A DNA stretch of 64,000 nucleotides from Leptodactylus fallax (Eukaryota > Chordata > Amphibia > Anura > Leptodactylidae): contig CAMRHE010000077.1 in NCBI GenBank assembly GCA_947044405.1, forward strand, positions 1,612,001 to 1,676,000, written 5' to 3'. Positions 45,703-57,685 of the stretch are shown one piece after another. Below the pieces are notes generated by a model, which did no database searches, was not told the DNA's origin, and worked only from the letters and a program-made list of their open reading frames with translations. Position 1 is the first letter of the stretch; each line of letters begins with the position of its first letter. Made by a program: the position numbers and the translations under genes.

Positions 45703-47285
45703 AAGAGTGATGGTTTGGCTCTTCTGTGGCTCTAACTAAACCCTGTAGGTGGTGCACATTGTATGGCAGGTATAGATCTTACCCTGTGTGCTGAATGGCA
45801 TCTTAGCATTTCTCTCCTCTCCATCTGCCTTGTCTGCATGGTCTGACCTTTCCCAGTCATCATAAGGGAGCATAAGTACACCTAGTTGACCTCCCGGTGT
45901 CCTTTTGACCTGCAAGTCCCTCTTTCAATTTAGTGAACTTTTATTTAAGGAATGATGCACTGAGTCCATTTGAGGCACTGTTCTTATTTTCAGAAGATGG
46001 GTGGTGTACTCAATTTTTAACCTTCTTATTGGCCAATCCCAAAAAAATTGCCAAGCTTGGCAACATACATGCTTGTTGCCCCAGCATTCACCATGTGCAG
46101 ATGCTACCACTAGTAGAGAAGCAATGAGGAACGACTATGTAACTGCACAGACGGCAGTGGTTCCTGGCATCTACCTGAATTTTCCATGTGCTCACCCTGG
46201 CCCTGCTAGAAGGGCATGAAGACAGGTGTTGAATTCATGAGATTGTGTACATTTTTACTTTGAAGGCGTTTAGCACTGCCTAATAAAGGGAAATCTTTGT
46301 AACCTTCTTCTGTATCCTGTAGCCAGGGACCACATCATGCTGACTGAGTGACTATGCATAGACAGACAGTGCAGCTTCCAACGTAGGTGGGATCAATCTG
46401 CCCAGTTCCACTTATCTGTTCAGCTCTGCTCTGTTGTATGGGACAGATTGAGTCAGAATGGAGTCATATTTGGCAGCTATTTAAGAGGAATACATATATA
46501 TAACCATGATATTTTTGTTAGACTGTATGAAGTAGAGTAAATCTTGACAAACAGTTGGATCAAACACCTGTTCAGGCATTTAGCACAACATGCGGGCTTG
46601 AAGTAGCTTGGGATAAACTGTTATAACTATTAGATAATATAACTAACCCCAATTTATTGCAATTGGTATATACTGCTAGATCATAGACAAGTCCTGAATC
46701 CTGATCATCTTTAATCTCTAGGGTGGTAATGGACTAAAGTTCTGGTGACTTTCCACAGTCTGTCAGTGTGCTACTATTTTGGTCTCAGTAACCATACTTA
46801 CTGAACATGTCCCTCGTATGCTGTTGTTAATCTGTTCTTCTGTGGCAGGAGGTGGGCATGTGTCCTCAGCCCCCATTGACAAAGATAGCTAATGAGTGAT
46901 CATCCTTCATGTTCACACCACATCAAATACTCTATATACTCCAAAGGTTTCTGTAGGCCAAACAGATGACTTAAGAATGTTCTGAAGGTACTCAGCTTGT
47001 TAGGTGGTGAGAGCCACCACCTTCCACAAAATGGCCTTAGGCTAGGTTCACATCTACGTAGAAGACTTCACCGCAGAATCCGCTGAAAATCGGTGGAGAG
47101 AAAAGCCCTGAACAGAGGACTTTTTTTCTCTACCAGTTTCAGAATCAAAACTTGGGAGACCCTATTATAGTTCAGGTAACCGCAGTGGACCCCAACAACG
47201 GAGAACCTAGTGCAAGTGTGACCCTAGTTTTAGGTGGGCAACTTTCTTTTGTCCTTACCCAGGACTGGCCCTTATTACTGTTTAA
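45703..47285. other. Intergenic region, no gene seen
   Basis: No exon or transposon could be supported, except a family H-like unit at about 47038-47228 (GGCTAGGTTCACATCTACG to GTGCAAGTGTGACCCTAG) and a family B fragment starting at about 47286. Confidence 0.45.
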
Positions 47286-47879
47286 AGCCAGGGCCCCATG
47301 TAGCGTAAACGCTGCAGAAAAAACGTGGCATTTTACAGTCAGAGCTTTATATATTTTCTAGTGTATTTTTTGATGTGTATTTGATGTGGTGTGAACATCA
47401 AGGATGGTCACTCGTGTATAAGGGATCCGTGAAAATTGCCACCCCCCCTCCCCCCCGGGTGCAAAACTGGGCGTTTTTCACAGTTGTTTGATGCAAATGT
47501 AGATAGAAAAGTGTTGGACTTCTATTGATAAATATACACTATTGATTTCTGCTAAATACAGAGATGTATTTTTATTATTTCTTTATTTGGCATTATCAGT
47601 TAATTCATTATCATTAGTTCTTTTTTTGTTTACTAAAAATGTGTCAAAAAACAGAAGGAGCACATTGTTACTAAAATCAGTTCTTGCTAAACTCCCAGCC
47701 GTACCACACCCTGTCACTGTTATGCAAACCATTGGATATCCTCCAGGATGTGGACTTACCAGCTGACGTTATGTCTTGTTTGCAGGAAGGTATATTTAGC
47801 TGTGAAGTTTGTGCTTTGCTTTCTATATATTATCATTTTTGAGAAGTTGTGGTTATATAATTCACTTTAGTTTCAATGG

Positions 47880-47955
47880 TTAAGACTTGGGCTTGTTTTC
47901 TTATTGATACGTATTAAAACTGGAAAAATAAAGGCTTCTTAAAAAAAAAAAAAGT
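47880..47955 (+). mobile_element. Possible retroposon 3' end with poly-A
   Basis: GGAAAAATAAAGGCTTCTT followed by about 14 A. The AATAAA signal plus A-run suggests an L1-like or processed 3' end. No target-site duplication was found. Confidence 0.35.
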
Positions 47956-48137
47956 TAATACAACTACAATTTATATGAGCTATAGAAACCACAGAAACCA
48001 TTGTGTTGCTTCCTTGCCTTTGATGCTGTTTTTGAAGTGTTCTGTACATGGGTATTCCAGTAATAACAAGTTATCACCTATCCATCAGGTCAGTGAGGCC
48101 CAAGTCACTTGTTTGAATGGAGCTAGGGTTGCTTACA

Positions 48138-48378
48138 CTAGGTTCACACTAGTGTCGCCTCTCCTTTCTTATGGTCCATCAGAGGATGGAGAGGCGAATC
48201 TCTAAAATAGCGGTAACACACACAGAGTCCGACAGACCCCATTGACTATTATGGGGTCCATCAGTTGACCGTCCTTTTCGAACTGAAATTGGCAGAGGAA
48301 AAAGTCCTCCGTGCAGGTTCAGGACTGTATCCTCTGCCAATTTTCAGGTGGACACTGTGACCAGATGTAAATGTAGCC
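48138..48378. mobile_element. Palindromic MITE, family H-like
   Basis: CTAGGTTCACACTAGTGTCG at left and GATGTAAATGTAGCC at right. It abuts the TTAA palindrome that starts at 48379. Confidence 0.5.
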
Positions 48379-48977
48379 TTAAAGAGGACCTTTCATGTCC
48401 TCATGTATATGCTGTTTTACATAACGCTAGAAAGCCGACAGGGCGCTGAATTCAGCGCACTGCCGGCCTTCCCGGTATGTGCCCTGGGGCTGGAGATATC
48501 GGCAGTCGTAGTTTCACGGTTCACTGTCAGAAGGGCGTCCCTGACAGTCTAGCTGGGCTGTGAGGAACGCCCTCGCTGACAGTATTCCTCCATAGTGCTG
48601 TACTGGGGGGGGGGGGCGTTCCTCACAGCTCAGTGTCATCACTGGGCGGTAAGGAACGCCCCCTCTCTCTGTCCTCATCCATAGCCGAGTACTGTCAGAG
48701 GGGGCGTTCCTTACAGCCCAGCGATGACGCTCAGCTGTGAGGAACGCCCCCCAGTACAGGGCTATGGACGAGCACAGTCGGGGGGGCGTTCCTCACAGCG
48801 CAGCTAGACTGTCAGGAATGCCCTTCTGACAGTGAACCGTGAAACTACGACTGCCGATATCTCCAGCCCCGGGGCACATACCGGGAAGGCCGGCAGTGCG
48901 CTGAATTCAGCGCCCTGTCGGCTTTCTAGCGGTATGTAAAACAGCATATACATGAGGACGTGAAAGGTCCTCTTTAA
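48379..48977. mobile_element. TTAA palindromic MITE, family D (599 bp)
   Basis: TTAAAGAGGACCTTTCATGT is mirrored by ACGTGAAAGGTCCTCTTTAA. The arms pair over about 230 bp; the centre has several GAGGAACGCC repeats in alternating orientation and G runs. Sister of 25971-26483. Confidence 0.88.
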
Positions 48978-49301
48978 AGGGGTTGTCCAGGCAAAACTTT
49001 TAAAGTTTAAATCTGCTGGGGGCAGTGAAAAAAATAAAAAAAATTGCATACTCACCTGTACCCGTTGACCCTCAGCAGGCCTCAGGAAGAGATCCCGTGA
49101 TGTCACAGGTAGTGACATTCAGGCCCTTCGCTGTCACATGACTGCAGAGGCCAATCAACGGCTTCAGCACAACGCCGGAAGATACCGACGGAGCAGATGA
49201 ATCCGGTAGGTGCAGGAGGACACCGGAGCAACAGGGACACTGCTCCCAGCTTATTTAAACTTTAAAAGGGTTGTCCATTTTTGCCTGGACAACCCCTTTA
49301 A
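48974..49301. mobile_element. TTAA-flanked MITE, family F copy 4
   Basis: TTAAAGGGGTTGTCCAGGC is mirrored by GCCTGGACAACCCCTTTAA. It shares the TTAA at 48974-48977 with the preceding palindrome. Confidence 0.8.
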
Positions 49302-49584
49302 GTGCACTGCTTCTCTATTCAATTCTATAGGACTGCTGGAGATAGCTGAGCACATCGAGATGAACAGAACAGCAGGACACATGTGCAACCACATCTCCAT
49401 TCAGGTTGGGGGAGAGATTGGTGGGGGTTCCAGCAGTTGCAAACCCATCTATACAGCAGTTATTCCATATTCGGTGTATATAAAATAATTTAATTTGATA
49501 CTGGAATACCCTTTTAAGCCAAAGAAAGAAGTGGATGTATGACTATATAAATACAAAAACTCAGTATAGGTATCATCTGATAAA

Positions 49585-49889
49585 AAACGCTGTTTAAAAA
49601 AAACGCAGCGTTTTTCATTGCGTTTTTTCTGAGTTTTTGCTGCAGATTTTCTTCCCCTATCATACCTATAAGAAAAACGCCAGCATTTACACAGGTATAA
49701 TTGACAAGCTGCAATTTTCATAAACGTGGGCGTTTTTGAAAATGTAGCTTTTCTGAAGCGGATTTTTTTCTGCAATGTGTGGATAGGATTAGTCAGAATC
49801 TTATTCATTTTGCAGGTACTGTAAAACATAGCGTTTTTTTTCCACAGCGGCAAAAACGCTACGTTTTCGCAACGTGAGGCTTTAGCCTA
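49585..49889. mobile_element. Hairpin MITE, family B-like
   Basis: Repeated GCGTTTTT/AAAAACGC motifs, with the right end TTCGCAACGTGAGGCTTTAG. The left end is uncertain. Confidence 0.55.
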
Positions 49890-49951
49890 AGGGTACCTTT
49901 ACACACAATTCTTCCATGGTGTTTTTTTTGTTTTGAAAAAAAAAAACCTTA

Positions 49952-50203
49952 GGCTAAGGTCCCTAAGGCAAAAAAGCACTGTGGGAAAAACCACAGTGGC
50001 AAAAGTGTTTCCTCAGCGGACTTTCTGCTTCCATTATACCTATAGGGAAAGCTGTATTTCCGTAGGTGTAATTGACATGCTGTGATTTCCAAAACCGCGA
50101 CTGTGTCCACCACACTTATTTTTTCCACAATGTGTGGATGGAATTTTCTAGAATCCCATCCACCTTGCAGTGACTGTAAAATGCCACGTGGGGCTCCGGC
50201 CTC
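49952..50203. mobile_element. Hairpin MITE, family B
   Basis: GGCTAAGGTCCCTAAGGCA at left, ATGCCACGTGGGGCTCCGGC at right, with internal GGTGTAATTGACATGCTG. Confidence 0.65.
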
Positions 50204-50397
50204 ATAGGGTTTTTTCATGAAGATTAACCCTGTCAATATTTCCTATTAAGGCATATGGACGTCATAAAGTAGGTCTTCTGATATGGCTACCATGTAATAT
50301 TAATCATGGTTGTCCTGGCTAAACCATTTGCTTTTTGCCAGAGGATCGAAGAGAAAGATCTTAGGTGATCTGCTGATTGTTATGGCATCTCCAAAAT

Positions 50398-50730
50398 GAG
50401 GCATAAACGCCACGAATCGCCTGCGGCGGAAGCGCTGCGGAAAAAATCGCAGCATTTTACAGTCAGATCAAAGTGGATGGGATTCTAGTGAATCCCATGC
50501 CCACTTTGCGGAAAAAAACATGCTGCGGACATGCGGCGATTTCCAAAACGGTTTTGGAAATCGCAGCATGTCAATTATACCTACGGAAACGCCGGCGGTT
50601 TCCCCACAGGTATAAATGAAGCAGAAAGTCTGTCTGTCTAAAGAGCTGCGGGAAGAACCGCGATACGATCCCGCTGCGGTTTCTCCCGCAGCGCTTTTTT
50701 CCTGCGGGACGCCACGTGAGGCCTTAGCCT
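50398..50730. mobile_element. Hairpin MITE, family B
   Basis: Ends GCCACGTGAGGCCTTAGCCT. The interior has CAGCATGTCAATTATACCTA and two GCTGCGG/CCGCAGC pairs. The long arms pair. Confidence 0.7.
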
Positions 50731-50938
50731 GAAAGAGCTTTATTTTGATGATATCGACTCCATCCAGAGTGCTGCTGCCTCATGTGACCTCTTCTCTGAC
50801 TGTGACCCAGATTTACTAATAATTAGACAGTTAACACAGGCAGCCTGAAAATACACCAGATTTATCACAGGGGCTGATGCTGGATGATAAATCTGGCGTC
50901 TCTTTAGACTGTCTAGTCTTGGTTTATACCACCTTTTA

Positions 50939-51149
50939 GGCTGAGGCCCCACGTTGTGAAAAAGCAGCTTTTTTGTTGCAGAATTTGCTGTGGTTTTTTT
51001 TGAGCCAAAACAAGGAGTGGATTGAGCAGAAGGTAGAAGTATAAGCTTCCTATATATTTCCCATTCCTGTTGAAGACACTCTTGGCTGAAAAAATGCAGC
51101 AAAATCTGAAACAAAAAAGCTACTTTATTGCAATGTGGGACTTCAGCCT
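50939..51149. mobile_element. Hairpin MITE, family A copy 5
   Basis: GGCTGAGGCCCCACGTTGTG is mirrored by GCAATGTGGGACTTCAGCC. Confidence 0.75.
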
Positions 51150-51242
51150 TAGTTGTGTTACTTTGAGGCAGAATTTGGCTTATTTGTGGTTCATTTAAGT
51201 CACACCCCATTTTCTGAGAGGTCCGAGTGAACCAGAAGTCAA

Positions 51243-51372
51243 GCTGAGGCCCCACATTGTGGAAACGCAGGTTTTTTTTGTTGCAGACTTTGCTGTGGTT
51301 TTTTTGAGCTAAGGTCAAGAATGGATACAATAGGAATGGGAAATATATAGAAAGCTCTTATACTTCTACCTG
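51243..51372. mobile_element. Hairpin MITE, family A copy 6 (left half only)
   Basis: Starts GCTGAGGCCCCACATTGTGG and stops after the centre (CTTATACTTCTACC). The right arm is missing. Confidence 0.65.
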
Positions 51373-51592
51373 TGTGAATTTTTAGAAAAAGGGGGCATGG
51401 CTTCAATGCACCATGATGCACCAGCATTCCAATTAAAAATCTGACTCAAAGTAAGCCAACTCAGGCTGGTTTCACATCTATGTTCGTCAATCCGTCAATT
51501 ATACTAGGTCCACCTGGCTTTGAACACATGTACTTGTACTACTGATATCATCATGAAGACGTTGTGATATCATTTGCTGTGAGTTGCTGCTC

Positions 51593-51779
51593 CAGTGTCG
51601 GACTGAGGCTCCTCGAGCCCATCAGATAAAATGATACTGAGGGCCTACCCTCCATCAACCCCAGAGAAATAGACCATAGTAACCTTCAAATCTGAGTGCC
51701 TTCTGCTGGATCATTATTGTGTTAGAGTCTGGGCCCACTGAAGAATCCTCTGGTACTTGGGTGGGCCAGTCCGACACTA
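51593..51779. mobile_element. Short hAT-type element with 8-bp duplication
   Basis: Left end CAGTGTCGGACTGAGG, right end GGCCAGTCCGACACTA. Flanks TGCTGCTC (51585-51592) and TGCTTCTC (51780-51787) match at 7 of 8. 187 bp. Confidence 0.75.
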
Positions 51780-52323
51780 TGCTTCTCTACACTTTGGTTT
51801 CAGACTGTGGGGTCTCTAGATGGGCTTCATACACCTCATCTATGTAGAGCAGAAGGGAAGCTTGCCAGACCTCAAGGCACTTGTTATAGTGGTAGTTTTG
51901 ACATCCATATACATCTTTCAGACTGACAACTTTTTACCATATCCAGTATGCACAATGCACTCAGTGACACATGTGGATACTGTAAATGTATATGGACTTC
52001 TATAACCCATGGTAAACACAACTGCTGAGGGAACATGTTATTATGTCCTGTAGCTAATAACTATAACATGTAAAAGATGTGGCATGATACTTGTAGGCAC
52101 ATAGCGGATAAATAAATAATACACACGTTGGTATCTGCACTTGAAAGCAATCAATGCAATGTTTATCTCTTTCTTTCCTCCCTTCCGTGCCCATATACTG
52201 CCACTATCCTTTCCAAGTCTATCTATTCCACAGCTAGCGCAGTGATGAACACAGCAGCCTGCCTCTCTTTCGATCTCTCTCTTTCTCTCCGTTTCCTCTC
52301 TTCTCTCTCGCTCTGTGTCCATC

Positions 52324-52369
52324 ATGCAGAACATAAGGCAAGCAGCCACAGAGGCCTTTTGTCGCCTGG
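52324..52369 (+). CDS. Candidate first coding exon of a divergent gene (CDK15?)
   Basis: ATG followed by 15 codons (QNIRQAATEAFCRL...) and a strong donor CTGG|gtaagt, on the strand expected for CDK15, the divergent neighbour of ALS2 in human. The peptide loosely recalls the TTEAAFKLTDL segment of human CDK15. However, a long pyrimidine tract ends in GCAG at 52328, so the same stretch could be an internal exon from 52329, or chance. No kinase exons were found downstream in the window. Confidence 0.25.
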
Positions 52370-53697
52370 GTAAGTGCCTCTTTCCCCAGCCATACCATAG
52401 TATAAGGAGAGCATTTCAATAGGTATTTACTCCCTGGCAGAAAGCGATGACCCTTTTAAATTGATCTATTGTAGCCTACATCTATACACTGCTTGTCGAG
52501 TAGGAGTGCAGTGGAGTACTACTACTAGGGTGAGGCACTAATGTCCACCGTTTCTAGGGTTAACACTTTGAAGAAACCTGTTTAATGCATCATATAACAT
52601 GCTATACTGCAGGCCTTAGAACACATATAAGGGTTAAATAACTGGGAATGAACATCTACTTTAGCATAAATGGTGAAAGATATTGCAGACATTTGCGGTC
52701 TATGCTATCTTGATATTACTCATAGGTCTGTGTATTAAAGGCAATGTCCAGTGCGTTTCAGTTACAGTTCATTAGTAACGATAATGATGGCGATGAGTAC
52801 TGTATGTGTGTGTGTGTGTGTAACATTACAGGATGTGTAGTCCCTGATAACTCAACCATACTGTAACCTGGTTCCTGCTCTGGCATGCTGAAATGTTTGA
52901 TGCTTTTGTGCACTTGAATTAAAGTCCTCAAGGGGCTGGATAAAAGCTGCCAAACTGAGTTCTTGTCTCCAGGGTCCCTTGAGGTGACAGGTTGGTGTGT
53001 TCATCCATAAAAACTCATCAGCATTGGGGCACACTGTGTGTAGGTCTTTGTGTGACAAACAGTGGTCTTGTAAAGAGCTTCACATGTATTGTATATGCAT
53101 TGACTGATCCAGGAACACAAACTGATTTTATAAATGCCTGGAATGCTGAATTCTAGAACTCCCCCTCCTGCCCCAATACATAAGTACAGTGTACTGCACC
53201 AGTGTATCCTATAGCAAACAGTCTTAATCCTAGGTATTAACATATAATTACTGTACACCATAAGTGATGTTATCTGCAGGTAATAGCCTACTAATACTGT
53301 TATTGGAAATGCATCCTAAAGCAAAGTTCGCATCTGCATTGGAGCTTATGAGCTTCTCCCGCAGAATCTGTTAAACATCGTGTGCAACAAAAAGTCCTGC
53401 ATGCGGGCCTTTTTTTTTTCCAGCAAAATGATGGATCCTGAAACAGAAGCCCAATAGACCCCATTATAGACAGTGGGATCTTTTGGGCTCCATTGATGTA
53501 CTTAATTTTAAACATCCAGCGCTTCATTTGTTCTGCATCTATAACGGAGATCCATAGTAACGTGCTATCAAAAACCATGCACAGTTCTTCCGCAAAAAGG
53601 GGCTGTGTGAATGCGGCCTCCCACAGTTTTCAATTTTGCGTTGTCAAATTCCACAGGTGAAGCCCACAACGATAATCAGTTCGCACTGCAGATTTTA
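52370..53697. other. Intergenic region, no gene seen
   Basis: A family H-like unit lies at about 53325-53615 (AGTTCGCATCTGCATTGG to CTGTGTGAATGCGGCC). Nothing else recognised beyond the short TG run. Confidence 0.45.
52806..52822. repeat. (TG)n microsatellite
   Basis: About eight TG dinucleotides. No associated gene. Confidence 0.8.
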
Positions 53698-53900
53698 GGC
53701 CGGGGCCCCATGTGGCATAAACACAGCGGCAAAGCCGCAGCGTTTTACAGTCACTGGCAGTTTCCCTATAGGTATAGTGGAAGCAGGTTTCCTCTGTGGA
53801 CTGTCTGTGAAAAGCACTGCGGGAAAAACCACGATGCAATGATGCTGCGGTTTTTCCGCAATGCTTTTTTGCTGCGGCCCGCTACGTGGGGCCTTAGCCT
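53698..53900. mobile_element. Hairpin MITE, family B
   Basis: GGCCGGGGCCCCATGTGGC is mirrored by GCTACGTGGGGCCTTAGCC. The interior has AAGCCGCAGCGTTTTACAGT and GGTTTTTCCGCAATGC. Confidence 0.75.
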
Positions 53901-54360
53901 TAGGCTAGGGGTACATGGTGACTTTTACTGCACAACAAAAAATTCTATGTATTTCTATGGTGTCGCATGGGACATGCTGTGTCTGCAACGAGACAGTTAC
54001 ACAAAAATCCAAACATACTAGACTTTCTGTTGCATGTGGCATTTCTTCCATAGACATCAAGTTGCACTTTTGTGTGACTAAAAGTGTTACACTTTGGGTT
54101 TTGGGGCTTATCTTGGTTTTATAAACTGCAGTTTTCCAAGTCACTCACATTTTTGCAACATACCCTGGAGCTGTCACAGGGGCTGCACATCCACTGAGCA
54201 AGACCTTCAACATGGAAGTTTGATCTCTTTTCTCTTTCAGGTTCTTATTCGATATACACTGAATTTCTTTCTAATCTTTGCTTGCTTGCTATCTAGATCA
54301 TTACCTTTATTGTTTAATAATGTGCATTTGTGCAGCTGCAGAAATGCAGGATCATCGTAA

Positions 54361-54685
54361 GGCCGGGGCCCCACGCAACGTTTTATAATCACAGCAAATT
54401 GGATGGGATTCTAGTGAATCCCATCCCCACTTTACAGGAAAATATGTGGTGCGGGCATGCTGCAATTTCCAAAAACCGTTGTGGTTTTGGAAATCGCAGC
54501 ATGTCAATTATATCTACAGAAATGCCAGCAGTTTCCCTATAGATATAATTGAAGCAGAAAGTCCGCAGAGAAAACCTCTATGAACTTTCTGTGCAAAGAG
54601 CTGCAGGAAGAACTGCGATGCATTGCCGCCGTGGTTTTTCCTGGAGCGCTTTTTTGCTGCAGGATGCCATGTGGGGCCTTAGCCT
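54361..54685. mobile_element. Hairpin MITE, family B
   Basis: GGCCGGGGCCCCACGCAACG at left, GCCATGTGGGGCCTTAGCC at right. It contains GCAGCATGTCAATTATATCT and its relatives. Confidence 0.75.
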
Positions 54686-55139
54686 AAGATTTCTGCTGTG
54701 GATTTGCCGTTTGACATGCCACAGATCTACCCACAGATTCAGCTCCATTTTATGGGGCTAATTTGTGTGAGGACACCTACTGCTGTTTCTACACATACAG
54801 CCCATATAAACACCAAAATCCTTAACAGTCTACAATCTGAACATGCCTTTAGTGTTATTTGTGTGTCCAGGCTCATCTTTATATTTAATCAAGCTTTATT
54901 AGAAGTTTTTTTGTAATAAAGGTACAGAATTGATTAGTTGTGCAGGATATACAAGTACAGTAAAGAAACACAATAGTCAACAGACTTCACTTCCCTTTCC
55001 CAACCATTGAATGTCTTAAGAAAAATACTTAGTCCCATAACAAGAATTTGTAGTGTCCAAGGATTGTTGGATTCCTATATTATGGTTAATGTATTGTATG
55101 TATTGTTAATGTTATGTTAAATGTATCTGTATAACTGTG

Positions 55140-55349
55140 TTTTTTCCCGCAGCTCTTTTCACAGAAAGTCAGCAGAGAGTTTCCTCTGCAGATTTTCTGC
55201 TTCAATTATACCTATAGGGAAGCCACCGCCCAGCGGCATTTCTGTAGGTATAATTGACATGCTGAGACTGCCATTGCGGTTTTGGAAATTGCAGCATTTC
55301 CACTGCGTGTATTTTTCTGCAACGTTTACGACACGTGGGGCCCCGGCCT
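55140..55349. mobile_element. Hairpin MITE, family B (inverse orientation)
   Basis: The right end ACACGTGGGGCCCCGGCC is clear. The left end begins near TTTTTTCCCGCAGCTC and is incomplete. Confidence 0.65.
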
Positions 55350-55863
55350 TATACACATCAAACCTAAAATTTCCAACAGGCTATTGCTGCAACACTAAAG
55401 AAATCAGGAGATAGTCTTAGAACTTACTTAGAAGATATTCAGGGATTGCTGTTCATGCCTTTCAATTCCTTTACACCTGAGTTTCACATTCGTGTTTTAT
55501 ATCAGTAGTCATACATGTGGAATTAATACATATAATCAAACATATGGAATTATTAGTGGTTATGATGTGGCAATTTTCTTTCTCCTTCTAGCCACAACGT
55601 ATTTTAACATATCCTATTTCATAAAGTTAAGGGGTAGATAAGATTATCTTATCTTGCAGACGGTTTATGTTTTTGAAGGTATCAGTTTTGCTTTGAGGTT
55701 TTTAACTGATGAATAGGGAAACTATACATATATAACTATTAAAACTCACTACTCACCAATGTCTGTACTGCTTCAATGGCACAATGGGCATGTGCCAGGA
55801 GCCACCAGAGATGGGGACGGACTCATCTATGGCATGATAAAGTTACTACACTTGTTACACTTA

Positions 55864-56182
55864 GGCTAGGGTCCCACGTCGAAAAAAATGCGGAATTTTA
55901 CAGTCACTGTGTAGCGAATCCCATCCCTACAGTGCAGGAAAATACGTGCTGTAGACATGCTGCGATTTCCAAAACTGTCGTGGTTTTGGAAATCGCAACA
56001 TGTCAATTATACCTACAGAAACACCGGTGGTTTCCCTATAGGTATAATGGAAACAGAAAGTGGAAGCTTTTAACCTCTGCAGACTTTCTGTTAAAAGCGC
56101 TGCGGGAAAAACCACAATGCATTGCCGCTGCGGTTTTTCATGCAGCGCTTTTTTGCTGTGGGATGCTACAGGGGCCTTAGCC
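55864..56182. mobile_element. Hairpin MITE, family B
   Basis: GGCTAGGGTCCCACGTCG at left, GATGCTACAGGGGCCTTAGC at right, with long arms including GTCAATTATACCTACAGAAA. Confidence 0.75.
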
Positions 56183-56648
56183 TTAAAGTGTAACTCCCAT
56201 TTTATTTTATATTTTGCTATTGTGTTGGCCGAGGGAGGGCGGGGGGTGTTAAACATTTTTATAATATATTTTATTAGCTTATCAAACCAAGACTGAAGGA
56301 CTGCTGCATATTAAGTTCAAATTCCCAAATATGTTTTTTTAACTGGTGATATCTCAGATTCTGTTATAGCACTGTCTGCAGGCAAATCTGATGCACTTTC
56401 AGGCTGATTTGCAATCCATCCATGTATATGTTTTATTGCAGAATGCTCTTGTATTGGAAAGTGTAGTCAACAATAAGAAAAGGTATGCAGTTGCTTATTC
56501 ACCTGAGGCAATAGATTTGTTTAGCACGTGTCAAGAGCTTTTCCTGGTATATATGCCAACTATACACACTAAATAAGCTGGGAATAAAGCCTTTCCACAT
56601 ACTCTAACCAATTATACATCAGGTGATGCAAATTTATAGAATAAATAT

Positions 56649-56919
56649 TAGGGCTGGGCAATTAATCGCAAAATAACCCGAAAATCGGCTAAATTAATCT
56701 TTGTGAACTCACTCACATCAATTCATTTATTATGCATCCATGCCATCCATGTCTCACTGCCATTAGCTAAAGGATATGTTACTAACAGGATGCTATCCAT
56801 TCAGGATTGCTGATGTAACATGAATAAACAAGACTAACATTCAGTGGCATGGCAGAAATAGGAAACGGGGATCATTCATTAATCGTGATTTTGGTTTAGG
56901 TCATAATCGCTCAGCACTA
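56649..56919. mobile_element. hAT-type element (TAGGGCTGGGCAATTA termini)
   Basis: Left end TAGGGCTGGGCAATTAATCG, right end CATAATCGCTCAGCACTA (inverted). The flanking 8-mers are both AT-rich and only partly alike. 271 bp, no coding. Confidence 0.65.
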
Positions 56920-57058
56920 ATATATACAGATGTAGGAGAATTAACCAGAACTTCTACAATTGGTTAAACTGTTGCAGCTTGATATCTTATTACAAAGGCA
57001 ACAAAAAACAATGAAAAGTCAATGGAAAAACATGGAGATGTATTAAAAGGCCAGTACT

Positions 57059-57685
57059 GAGCAGCAGGAGATGGGTGCAGAGGCTTGTGCTGAGCAGCAG
57101 GAGATGGATGCAGAGGACTGTGCTGAGCAGCAGGAGATGGATGCAGAGGACTGTGCTGAGCAGCAGGAGATGGGTACAGAGACTTGTGCTTAGCAGCAGG
57201 AGGTGGATGCAGAGGTCTATGCTGAGCAGCAGGAGATGGATGCAGAGGACTGTGCTTAGCAGCAGGAGATGGATGCAGAGGTCTATGCTGAGCAGCAGGA
57301 GATGGGTACAGAGGCTTGTGCTAAGCAGTAGGAGATGGTTGCAGAGGCTTGTGCTGAGCAGCAGGAGGTGGATGCAGAGGCCTGTGCTGAGCAGCAGGAG
57401 ATGGGTACAGAGGCTTGTGCTCAGCAGCAGGAGATGGGTGCAGAGGCTTGTGCTGAGCAGTAGGAGATGGGTACAGAGGCTTGTGCTGAGCAGTAGGAGA
57501 TGGGTACAGAGGCTTGTGCTCAGCAGCAGGAGATAGGTGCAGAGGTTTGTGCTGAGCAGTAGGAGATGGGTGCAGAGGTTTGTGCTGAGCAGCAGGAGGT
57601 GGATGCAGAGGCCTGTGCTGAGCAGCATGAGATGGGTACAGAGGCTTGTGCTGAGCAGTAGGAGATGGTTGCAGAGGCCTGTGCT
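57059..57685. repeat. 33-bp minisatellite, exactly 19 units
   Basis: Unit of 33 bp starting GAGCAGCAGGAGATGG; the array is 627 bp, exactly 19 units, with substitutions but no length change. Read from GAG it would encode an 11-residue acidic unit (EQQEMGAEACA), but CAG-to-TAG changes put stops in several units. The minus frame (245 codons, repeated LLLLSTSLCTH) and another plus frame (153 codons) are open only because of the repeat. It is not called a gene. Confidence 0.95.

Noticed and set aside
50740..51330. 196-codon minus-strand frame
   Set aside because: Runs through two family A hairpin MITEs; the repeated peptide (QKNHSKVCNKK-like) is the translated MITE.
56441..56481. 41-bp exon-like segment (ttattgcag ... 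AG|gtatgc)
   Set aside because: Good splice signals, but joining it to the candidate exon at 52324 gives a stop, and the peptide matches nothing I recognise.
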